From positions 1 through 6,707 of the forward strand of contig JAQTYP010000192.1 of assembly GCA_028688235.1 (NCBI GenBank): 6,707 nucleotides of DNA. Reading direction: 5' to 3'. Below are positions 1-4,545 of the stretch, in pieces; positions within the stretch are counted from its first letter, which is position 1, and each line of letters opens with the position of its first letter. The position numbers and the translations under genes were made by a program. Source of the stretch: Methylomonas sp. (lineage in GTDB: Bacteria > Pseudomonadota > Gammaproteobacteria > Methylococcales > Methylomonadaceae). Below the pieces are notes generated by a model that saw nothing but the letters and a program-made list of their open reading frames with translations, was not told the origin of the DNA and searched no databases.

Positions 1-1
1 C

Positions 2-154
2 GCCAAGCACCTTGCCGAAGCCTCGCCCGGCGTAGCATCGATCAACCTGCCGAAAAAAGTGTTCGTCGTCGAAAAAGTTCCGGTGCTGCCGACAGGCAAA
101 ATCGATTACATAGCCGCGACCCAACTGGCCGATACACTGGTGCATGAATCATGA
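2..154 (+). CDS. aas: Acyl-ACP synthetase / 2-acyl-glycerophosphoethanolamine acyltransferase, C-terminal end (partial)
   Basis: Only the last 50 codons lie in the window; the gene enters from the left edge. The reading frame starting at base 2 contains VPVLPTGKIDY, the C-terminal A10-type motif of adenylate-forming (AMP-binding) enzymes. Its lysine, at fragment residue 33, corresponds to the catalytic lysine of the adenylation step. The stretch before it (LPKKVFVVEKVPVLPTGK) resembles the end of E. coli Aas. That enzyme activates a fatty acid onto bound ACP and transfers it to the free position of lysophosphatidylethanolamine at the inner membrane. Family knowledge and the next gene, lplT, make Aas the best reading, because the two genes are neighbours or fused in many proteobacteria. 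The stop overlaps the lplT start in an ATGA. From this fragment alone, another acyl-CoA or acyl-ACP synthetase without the acyltransferase domain is possible. Confidence 0.8.
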   Translation, partial: AKHLAEASPGVASINLPKKVFVVEKVPVLPTGKIDYIAATQLADTLVHES

Positions 155-1320
155 ACAAAAATATCTACCCTCTGTTGATTGCCCAGTTTTTATCGGCCTT
201 CGCCGATAACGCCATTTTGTTCGCCGTCATCGCGATGGTCATGCAGACAGAGCATGCGCCAAGCTGGTATGTGCCGGCACTGCAAAGCGTTTTTCTGATC
301 GCTTTCGTGTTGCTGGCACCCTGGGTCGGCAGCTTTGCCGACAACCACGCCAAGTCACGGGTATTGATCATCGCCAATTTGATCAAGGCCGCAGGCGCCG
401 GTTTGTTGTTGCTGAAGCTGGAACCTTTGGTCGCCTATTGCATCGTCGGAGTCGGTGCGGCGCTGTATAGCCCGGCCAAATACGGCATATTGCCGGAACT
501 GGCCGGCCACAACGATCTGGTGAAGGCCAACAGTTGGGTGGAAGGGTCGACGATATTAGCCATACTGACCGGCATGGTGGTCGGGGCCAAGGTGGCCGAC
601 TATTCGATCGATTGGGCATTGACGGGTACCATCGTTTTATTTCTGATATCGGCGGCCACGACCTTATTCCTGCCGGTCAAAATCAGCCGCACCGCCGTTT
701 CCGGGTCGAAAATCCTGCTGTTTTACCGGGAAGTCCGCGCCTTCTTATCTTCGCCCCGTTCCCGATTTGCGGTGCTTGGCGCCTCGTTGTTCTGGGGCGC
801 TGCGGCTTGCGTCAGAGTCATCATCATCGCTTGGGCGCCCTTGGTCTTGATGTCGCATAACGCCAGCGACATTGCCAACCTGACTCTGTTTCTGGCCCTG
901 GGCATCATTGCCGGCTCTGCCTTGGTACCGCATTTGATTCCGTTGGAACATCTACGCCGCGCCCGCATTCCAGCCTATCTGATGGGGCTGATGATCATGG
1001 GATTGAGCCTTACCGAGACACTTTGGCCGGCACGTTTAGTGCTGTTTTTAATGGGCATGGCCGGCGGCATGTTCATCGTACCCATCAATGCCGCGTTACA
1101 GGAAATCGGCCAACAAAGCATAGGCAGCGGCGGCGCGGTGGCGATGCAAAATTTCTTTCAGAACGCGGCGATGTTGTTGTCGGTCGGCGCTTATACGCTG
1201 GCGGCCTCACTACAAGTTGGTCCGATCAGCGCCTTGATCGCCTTGGGAGGATTATTGCTGTTGGCCACTTTTTGGGTCGTACTAAAACTGCCCGAGACTA
1301 CGATGCCTTCCAACCCCTAA
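151..1320 (+). CDS. lplT: Lysophospholipid transporter LplT (MFS)
   Basis: A 389-residue hydrophobic protein, close to the 397 residues of E. coli LplT, with about 12 predicted membrane segments and no signal peptide. The N-terminus (AQFLSAFADNAILFAV, residues 11-26) and the segment VGVGAALYSPAKYGILPEL (about 99-117) closely match E. coli LplT; VGSFADNHAKSRV (about 59-71) is the MFS loop 2-3 region. The family flips lysophosphatidylethanolamine, and related lysolipids, from the outer to the inner leaflet of the inner membrane. Aas then reacylates them, so the two proteins form a phospholipid repair cycle. The ATG at 151 overlaps the upstream stop (ATGA), and no strong Shine-Dalgarno is visible, which suggests translational coupling to aas. 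The 3' end overlaps the convergent tetR gene by 23 bases. No intrinsic terminator is seen after the stop. Confidence 0.93.
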   Translation: MNKNIYPLLIAQFLSAFADNAILFAVIAMVMQTEHAPSWYVPALQSVFLIAFVLLAPWVGSFADNHAKSRVLIIANLIKAAGAGLLLLKLEPLVAYCIVGVGAALYSPAKYGILPELAGHNDLVKANSWVEGSTILAILTGMVVGAKVADYSIDWALTGTIVLFLISAATTLFLPVKISRTAVSGSKILLFYREVRAFLSSPRSRFAVLGASLFWGAAACVRVIIIAWAPLVLMSHNASDIANLTLFLALGIIAGSALVPHLIPLEHLRRARIPAYLMGLMIMGLSLTETLWPARLVLFLMGMAGGMFIVPINAALQEIGQQSIGSGGAVAMQNFFQNAAMLLSVGAYTLAASLQVGPISALIALGGLLLLATFWVVLKLPETTMPSNP

Positions 1321-1891
1321 TGAAATTCTGCACCAAGGAGCCCACGGTGGCTCGGGCATTATCGGCACCGCTTCTACCCAAGCTACCGTTCAAAGACAAT
1401 ACGCAAACGCCATGCACTCCGCTCCATAAGGCATGAGCCGCCCTGTTGGCTTCATCCTCGGCTAATTCCGGGCGCAATCGCTGGAACAAGGTTTCGACGA
1501 TGGCAAACAATTCCTGCACCTTCCTCTGATACCAATCGGGCACCGGCACGTCGTTGATGGCTTCGAAAATCATGCGCCAGCGATTGAAGTTGCAATGAGC
1601 GAAACTCAAATAGCGTTCGGCCAAGGCTTGAATATGGGCCTCCAGGCTATCGAAATCGCCTGTCTCCTGCAGCTCGTCGGCCAGTTCGTCCAAGGCCCTG
1701 CCTTTGACGTGCATGATCAGGTCATCCATATTGGTAAACACCATATAGATGCTGCCGACGGTATAACCTATCTCCAGTGCCACCTTGCGCACCGTCAACG
1801 CCGAAAATCCTTCTTCGTTGACGATGTTTTCCGCCGCACTCAGCACCATTTCCCTGATTTGCTCCTGCGTGTGTTCACTTCTTCTGGCCAT
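1298..1891 (-). CDS. TetR/AcrR-family transcriptional regulator with WHG-type C-terminal domain
   Basis: A 197-residue protein, typical for TetR regulators. Residues 10-60 form the N-terminal DNA-binding domain: EMVLSAAENIVNEEGFSALTVRKVALEIG, then the recognition-helix region TVGSIYMVFTNMDDLI (44-59). The C-terminal part contains HALWSGVHGVCVLSL (153-167), the W-x-G-x-H-G signature of the WHG (TetR_C_33) ligand-binding domain. I place the start at the ATG at 1891 (MARRSEHTQEQ). A TTG at 1915 would add eight residues, but it sits almost at the predicted transcription start and outside the domain. The gene diverges from the Nudix gene across a 70-base gap and converges on lplT with overlapping 3' ends. 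TetR regulators often control themselves and a divergent neighbour, so the Nudix gene is a plausible target; that is inference. The ligand is unknown. Confidence 0.9.
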   Translation of the reverse strand: MARRSEHTQEQIREMVLSAAENIVNEEGFSALTVRKVALEIGYTVGSIYMVFTNMDDLIMHVKGRALDELADELQETGDFDSLEAHIQALAERYLSFAHCNFNRWRMIFEAINDVPVPDWYQRKVQELFAIVETLFQRLRPELAEDEANRAAHALWSGVHGVCVLSLNGSLGRSGADNARATVGSLVQNFIRGWKAS

Positions 1892-1923
1892 ATTTGCTCT
1901 ACGAGGTACGCTCAAAAGACGCT

Positions 1924-1952
1924 ACCATACACGACCTTTCACTCGGAATCGA
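1924..1952 (-). promoter_or_regulatory. Candidate sigma70-type promoter of the tetR gene
   Basis: Reading the minus strand, TCGATT (1952-1947) and TATGGT (1929-1924) are separated by 17 bases and stand 32 bases before the ATG at 1891. The -10 matches four of six consensus bases and the -35 only three, so this is a weak call. It sits in the only non-coding gap between the divergent regulator and Nudix genes, where an operator would also be expected. I see no convincing long palindrome in this gap. Confidence 0.28.
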
Positions 1953-1961
1953 CAGTTTGAT

Positions 1962-2465
1962 ATGCATGATGAATTACTCGCCGTTGTCGACGAGCACGAT
2001 CTGATTTTGGCTCACCGCCCCCGCTACGAAATCCATGCCCAAGGATTACGCCACCGGGCTGTGCATATTCTGGTGTTCAACGACCGAAACCAATTGCTGT
2101 TACAAAAACGCTCTCAGTCCAAGGATTTGAACCAAGGCCTTTGGGATACGTCGGCCGCAGGCCATGTCGATCAAGGCGAAACCTACGATCAATGCGCGCT
2201 ACGGGAATTACGAGAAGAATTGGGCGTGGCCGCTCTCTTGATGCCTTTATTCAAATTACAAGCCGAGCCGGCTTTAGGGATGGAATTCGTTCAAGTCTAC
2301 TGCTGCCGGCATAACGGCCCCTTTCATTTCGCCGCCGACGAAATAGACGAGGTGCGCTGGTCAGAACCGTTGGATATCGATGCCAGGGTCGGTCGCAACG
2401 ATACGACGCTGACCGAAACCTTCAAATCGATTTGGTACCGTTACCGTCACACGGAATTGCCATGA
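1962..2465 (+). CDS. Nudix hydrolase, YfcD / IPP-isomerase-like subgroup
   Basis: A 167-residue protein with a complete Nudix box at residues 67-89 (GHVDQGETYDQCALRELREELGV), matching G-x5-E-x7-R-E-U-x-E-E-x-G-U; E82, E85 and E86 would bind the catalytic metal. The region around it (RHRAVHILVFN, LLLQKRSQSKD, GLWDTSAAGHV) is typical of the subgroup that resembles isopentenyl-diphosphate isomerase and includes E. coli YfcD. The cysteine that type I isomerases carry in the NTCCSHP-like motif is absent; the segment reads LWDTSAAGHV. A hydrolase acting on a nucleoside diphosphate-linked or other pyrophosphate compound is therefore likelier than an isomerase, with unknown substrate. The ATG at 1962 fits the conserved N-terminus (MHDELLAVVDEHD); the reading frame stays open further upstream, but only across the tetR gene. 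The Shine-Dalgarno is weak. Confidence 0.9.
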   Translation: MHDELLAVVDEHDLILAHRPRYEIHAQGLRHRAVHILVFNDRNQLLLQKRSQSKDLNQGLWDTSAAGHVDQGETYDQCALRELREELGVAALLMPLFKLQAEPALGMEFVQVYCCRHNGPFHFAADEIDEVRWSEPLDIDARVGRNDTTLTETFKSIWYRYRHTELP

Positions 2466-2500
2466 GCCCCGGATCGATAAATGGCAGTCGGGTATTGGAT

Positions 2501-2529
2501 AAATCGGGCGGGCGAAAACCGCCCACCCG
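2501..2529 (-). terminator. Rho-independent terminator of hsp20
   Basis: On the minus strand, CGGGTGGGCG (2529-2520) and CGCCCGCCCG (2514-2505) form a 10-pair GC-rich stem with one G-U wobble and a five-base loop, followed by ATTTAT. It begins 17 bases after the hsp20 stop codon. On the plus strand the same hairpin has an A-C mismatch and is followed by A-rich sequence, so it serves hsp20 better than the convergent Nudix gene, although it may partly stop both. Confidence 0.72.
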
Positions 2530-2545
2530 AAACAGGTGTAAAAGC

Positions 2546-2974
2546 TTATTCGATCAACATGCGTTGACCGGCTTGCTTTTGTTTTTTCTGTAGCGTCAGC
2601 GTCAACACGCCGTTATCGTAACGCGCCTTGCTGGCCGCTTCGTCGATATCGACCGGCAATTGAAAGCTACGCGACACTTCGCCGTAATAACGCTCGCTAC
2701 GCAACAATTTATCGTCCTTGGTCTCGCTGTCTATCTGGTTGATTTGGGCTCTGATGCTGACGACATTGCCGTCGATGTTGACTTGGATATTTTCTTTACC
2801 GGCACCCGGTATTTCCGCTTCCACGACGAACTCGGCGGGATTTTCCTTGACATCGACCCGGATCTGGGTCGGCAACGGATCGCCATGCAAGGGCTTGATA
2901 AAATAACCCGGATTGACATCGCGAAAAAAATCATCGAACAAACTACGACTTACGAACGGGGTTAAACTGCTCAT
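2546..2974 (-). CDS. Small heat shock protein, Hsp20/alpha-crystallin family
   Basis: A 142-residue cytoplasmic chaperone that holds unfolding proteins in a soluble, refoldable state for DnaK and ClpB. The N-terminal arm (residues 1-35, FVSRSLFDDFFRDV) is typical of bacterial class A-like Hsp20. The alpha-crystallin domain spans about 36-130, from TQIRVDVKENPAEFVVEAEIPG to the diagnostic ARYDNGVLTLTLQKK (118-131). The tail ends RMLIE, a variant of the I-x-I anchor used in oligomer assembly. An ATG at 2980 would give two more residues, but its ribosome binding site would be only one base away. GGAG at 2985-2982 lies 7 bases before the ATG at 2974, so I prefer that start. The gene is monocistronic, with its own heat-shock-type promoter and terminator. 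Naming it ibpA would go beyond what I can see. Confidence 0.95.
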   Translation of the reverse strand: MSSLTPFVSRSLFDDFFRDVNPGYFIKPLHGDPLPTQIRVDVKENPAEFVVEAEIPGAGKENIQVNIDGNVVSIRAQINQIDSETKDDKLLRSERYYGEVSRSFQLPVDIDEAASKARYDNGVLTLTLQKKQKQAGQRMLIE

Positions 2975-2978
2975 GTTC

Positions 2979-3004
2979 ATTCTCCACTGCGTTGTTTAAA
3001 GAAT
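2979..3004 (-). promoter_or_regulatory. Candidate RNA thermometer in the hsp20 5' leader
   Basis: In the minus-strand leader, ATTCTTT (3004-2998) can pair with GGAGAAT (2985-2979) over seven continuous positions: five Watson-Crick pairs and two G-U pairs, with a 12-base loop (2997-2986). The stem covers the whole Shine-Dalgarno and the upstream ATG. A weak, U-rich anti-Shine-Dalgarno with G-U pairs is the design of fourU-type and other short Hsp20 thermometers. Small heat shock mRNAs often carry such elements. No ROSE-type multi-hairpin structure is visible. The stability at different temperatures was not computed. Confidence 0.4.
2982..2985 (-). promoter_or_regulatory. Ribosome binding site that decides the hsp20 start
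   Basis: The minus strand reads TGGAGAATGAACATG. GGAG lies one base before the first ATG (2980) but 7 bases before the second ATG (2974). Normal spacing therefore favours the second ATG. The same GGAG is the part predicted to be masked by the leader hairpin. Confidence 0.75.
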
Positions 3005-3021
3005 CTATGTTGGCAGGGGAA

Positions 3022-3049
3022 TTATGGTGGCTAGGCCGATAATTTCAAG
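3022..3049 (-). promoter_or_regulatory. Sigma32-type heat-shock promoter of hsp20, overlapping a sigma70-type promoter
   Basis: On the minus strand CTTGAAA (3049-3043) is a perfect sigma32 -35 element, followed after 13 bases by CACCATAA (3029-3022), a good match to CCCCATNT. The same bases also read as a sigma70 promoter: TTGAAA (3048-3043), 16 bases, then CATAAT (3026-3021), each five of six. Transcription should start near 3015, giving a leader of about 40 bases. The promoter begins 42 bases after the tRNA-Asp 3' end. Confidence 0.75.
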
Positions 3050-3061
3050 GGCCTATAATCG

Positions 3062-3078
3062 CTTTGGGAAGACCAAAG
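3062..3078 (-). terminator. Weak hairpin after tRNA-Asp, possible terminator or trailer processing signal
   Basis: CTTTGG (3078-3073 on the minus strand) and CCAAAG (3067-3062) form a six-pair stem with a five-base loop, 12 bases after the encoded CCA of the tRNA. The bases after it (CGATTAT) are not a strong U-tract, while a T run (TTATTTTTG) lies before the stem. Termination is therefore only possible, not shown. If it is leaky, tRNA transcripts could read into hsp20. Confidence 0.35.
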
Positions 3079-3090
3079 GACAAAAATAAG

Positions 3091-3167
3091 TGGCGGAGCG
3101 GACGGGGCTCGAACCCGCGACCCCCGGCGTGACAGGCCGGTATTCTAACCAACTGAACTACCGCTCC
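3091..3167 (-). tRNA. tRNA-Asp (anticodon GTC)
   Basis: The minus strand begins GGAGCGGTAGTTCAG and ends CCGTCCGCTCCGCCA, pairing as a seven-base acceptor stem with the CCA end encoded in the gene. The D-arm, the anticodon stem CCGGC/GCCGG around loop CTGTCAC (anticodon GTC, at 3133-3131), and the T-arm GCGGG-TTCGAGC-CCCGT are all intact. The 77-base sequence is nearly that of E. coli tRNA-Asp. It is a lone tRNA gene here, between hsp20 and the methyltransferase, with its own strong promoter. No integrase or duplicated 3' end is seen nearby, so it is not visibly used as an attachment site. Confidence 0.98.
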
Positions 3168-3171
3168 GCAG

Positions 3172-3199
3172 TTGGAAGTCGCGCATTCTACAGTAAAAT
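3172..3199 (+). promoter_or_regulatory. Candidate promoter of the methyltransferase gene
   Basis: TTGGAA (3172-3177), 16 bases, then TAAAAT (3194-3199); the -35 matches four and the -10 five of six consensus bases. The start would fall near 3206, about 35 bases before the ATG at 3241. It is interleaved with the divergent tRNA-Asp promoter, whose -10 element (3185-3190) lies inside this promoter's spacer. Confidence 0.45.
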
Positions 3200-3212
3200 T
3201 AAGCCTCGTCAA
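3178..3212 (-). promoter_or_regulatory. Strong stable-RNA promoter of tRNA-Asp with GC-rich discriminator
   Basis: On the minus strand TTGACG (3212-3207), 16 bases, then TAGAAT (3190-3185), each five of six consensus bases, followed by the discriminator GCGCGAC (3184-3178). A GC-rich discriminator after a near-consensus promoter is the hallmark of rRNA and tRNA promoters under stringent (ppGpp/DksA) control. The start would lie about 10 bases before the mature tRNA 5' end. Confidence 0.72.
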
Positions 3213-3240
3213 GCCCAAACTCATTAATCCCCCAAAATTC

Positions 3241-3894
3241 ATGCCAAAAGTGATTTGTCCTCTGTGCCTTGGCCGCGCAGTTCTCCTCTTCCATTGCGAC
3301 AAAAAGCGCGATTATCTGCGTTGCGGCGACTGCCATCTGGTATTCGTCCCCCCATCCCAACATCTAAGCCTATCCGAAGAAAAAGCCCTGTACGATTTAC
3401 ACGAGAACAGCCTCGACGACCCAGGCTACCGCAAGTTTTTGTCCCGTCTGGCGGAGCCCTTGCAATCCAGACTAAAACCTGGCGCCAAAGGCCTGGACTA
3501 TGGCTGCGGCCCCGGTCCGCTGTTGGCGCATTTGCTGACACAACAAGGCTATCGAGTCGAACTCTACGATCCCTTTTACGCCGACAGCCCTTGCGTTCTG
3601 CAAGACCGCTACGACTTCATCAGCTGCACTGAAGTTGTCGAACATTTTCGTCAACCGCATGAAGAATTCCGTCGCCTGTTCGGCCTGCTCACGCCCGGCG
3701 GATACCTGGGACTGATGACCAAATTAGTCATAAATGCCGACGCCTTCAGCCGCTGGCATTACAAAAACGATTCGACCCATGTCTGTTTTTATTCCAGGGA
3801 AACCCTTGATTGGCTGGCAGCGCTATACCGCTCCGATATCGACATCATAGGCAGGGACGTCGTCATCTTTCGCACGCAGGATCGAACCTCATGA
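3241..3894 (+). CDS. Class I SAM-dependent methyltransferase with N-terminal zinc ribbon
   Basis: A 217-residue protein. Residues 1-37 hold a four-cysteine zinc ribbon: C6-P-L-C9 and C28-G-D-C31. The methyltransferase fold follows. Motif I is GLDYGCGPG (84-92), which binds S-adenosylmethionine; the acidic D110 ends strand beta2; YDFISCTEVVEHF (124-136) is motif IV; and TPGGYLGLMT (151-160) is the post-motif region. HYKNDSTHVCFYS (173-185) resembles a conserved stretch of Methyltransf_23-like proteins. The reaction is methyl transfer, but the acceptor is unknown. I chose the ATG at 3241 because it directly precedes the first zinc cysteines and upstream codons run into the tRNA promoter; it lacks a clear Shine-Dalgarno. 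The gene stands alone between the divergent tRNA and the convergent macrodomain gene, 44 bases away. Confidence 0.88.
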   Translation: MPKVICPLCLGRAVLLFHCDKKRDYLRCGDCHLVFVPPSQHLSLSEEKALYDLHENSLDDPGYRKFLSRLAEPLQSRLKPGAKGLDYGCGPGPLLAHLLTQQGYRVELYDPFYADSPCVLQDRYDFISCTEVVEHFRQPHEEFRRLFGLLTPGGYLGLMTKLVINADAFSRWHYKNDSTHVCFYSRETLDWLAALYRSDIDIIGRDVVIFRTQDRTS

Positions 3895-3938
3895 CTTTCA
3901 CCGTATCGAGATTGCTCTGGTTTTGAAGAGCCTGGCGT

Positions 3939-4451
3939 CTAATCGCGCAACAACTGCCGATACAGCTCGGCATCGCCTTGGGAAAAACAGCAGAAAATCA
4001 CCCGAATATTGGAATCCTGTTGCCGTAAAAACGCATCGACCGTCGCGACGGCGATCCGGGCCGCCTGTTGCATAGGAAAGCCATAAATGCCGGTACTGAT
4101 ACAAGGAAAGGCAATAGTCTGAATTCCGCGATCTTGTGCCAGCTTCAGGCAATTTCGATAACAAGCGGCCAGCAAATCCGGCTCGCCGCCCTGCCCTCCC
4201 CGCCAAACGGGACCTACGGTATGGATCACATAGCGTGCCGGCAAGCGATAGCCGCCGGTTATTTTGGCCTCCCCGGTCTCGCAACCGCCCAATGTCCGGC
4301 ACTCATCCAGCAACTGCGACCCGGCCGCCCTGTGGATGGCGCCATCGACGCCACCGCCGCCCAGCAATGACTGATTCGCGGCATTGACGATGCCATCCAC
4401 GTTCAGCCGGGTAATATCGCCTTGCACGACGCTGATCAAAGCCTTTGCCAT
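3939..4451 (-). CDS. ymdB: Macrodomain ADP-ribose hydrolase / O-acetyl-ADP-ribose deacetylase, YmdB type
   Basis: A 170-residue single-domain protein, similar in length to E. coli YmdB. It shows the ADP-ribose-binding segments in order: VVQGDIT (8-14), IVNAANQSLLGGGGVDGAIHRAAG (21-44), VIHTVGPVWRGG (75-86) and FPCISTGIYGFP (115-126). N26 and D36 line up with the catalytic N25 and D35 of YmdB. The family removes the acetyl group from O-acetyl-ADP-ribose and can reverse ADP-ribosylation of proteins; YmdB also modulates RNase III in E. coli. The ATG at 4451 follows a GGGGGAG ribosome binding site and matches the family N-terminus; a start at 4490 would add 13 unconserved residues. The gene is divergent from the radical SAM gene and convergent with the methyltransferase. 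The symbol is by similarity. Confidence 0.93.
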   Translation of the reverse strand: MAKALISVVQGDITRLNVDGIVNAANQSLLGGGGVDGAIHRAAGSQLLDECRTLGGCETGEAKITGGYRLPARYVIHTVGPVWRGGQGGEPDLLAACYRNCLKLAQDRGIQTIAFPCISTGIYGFPMQQAARIAVATVDAFLRQQDSNIRVIFCCFSQGDAELYRQLLRD

Positions 4452-4453
4452 AA

Positions 4454-4460
4454 CTCCCCC
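4454..4460 (-). promoter_or_regulatory. Ribosome binding site fixing the macrodomain start
   Basis: The minus strand reads CAGGGGGAGTTATGGC. The purine-rich GGGGGAG is at close spacing before the ATG at 4451, whereas the in-frame ATG at 4490 has nothing comparable. This supports the shorter protein. Confidence 0.6.
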
Positions 4461-4495
4461 TGTCCGGATAAAACATGGCTCGAAATCCAAGCCAA

Positions 4496-4523
4496 TTTAC
4501 GATAGCCTACTCAGACCTATGAC
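4496..4523 (+). promoter_or_regulatory. Weak candidate promoter of the radical SAM gene
   Basis: TTTACG (4496-4501), 16 bases, then TATGAC (4518-4523); each matches only four of six consensus bases. If real, transcription starts near 4530, which would exclude the ATG at 4519 and support the start at 4546. Just upstream, TGGCT (4476-4480) and AGCCA (4490-4494) form a short inverted repeat with a nine-base spacer that could be an operator, but it is too short to rely on. Confidence 0.22.
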
Positions 4524-4545
4524 GTTTTACCTTGCCGAAAACCCC

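Noticed and set aside
1340..1355. GAGCC-CACGGT-GGCTC hairpin just after the lplT stop, considered as its terminator.
   Set aside because: It has five-base arms, no T run follows, and it lies inside the tetR coding region.
1962..2465. Nudix protein as a type I isopentenyl-diphosphate isomerase.
   Set aside because: The catalytic cysteine motif is missing (LWDTSAAGHV instead) and the Nudix box is of the complete hydrolase form.
3091..3167. tRNA-Asp as an integration site for a genomic island.
   Set aside because: No integrase, phage gene or repeated tRNA 3' end is present in the window, and the flanking genes are ordinary chromosomal genes.
3914..3932. GCTCT/AGAGC inverted repeat in the 44-base gap between the convergent methyltransferase and macrodomain genes, considered as a two-way terminator.
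   Set aside because: The stem is only five pairs with an eight-base loop, and neither strand has a U-tract after it.
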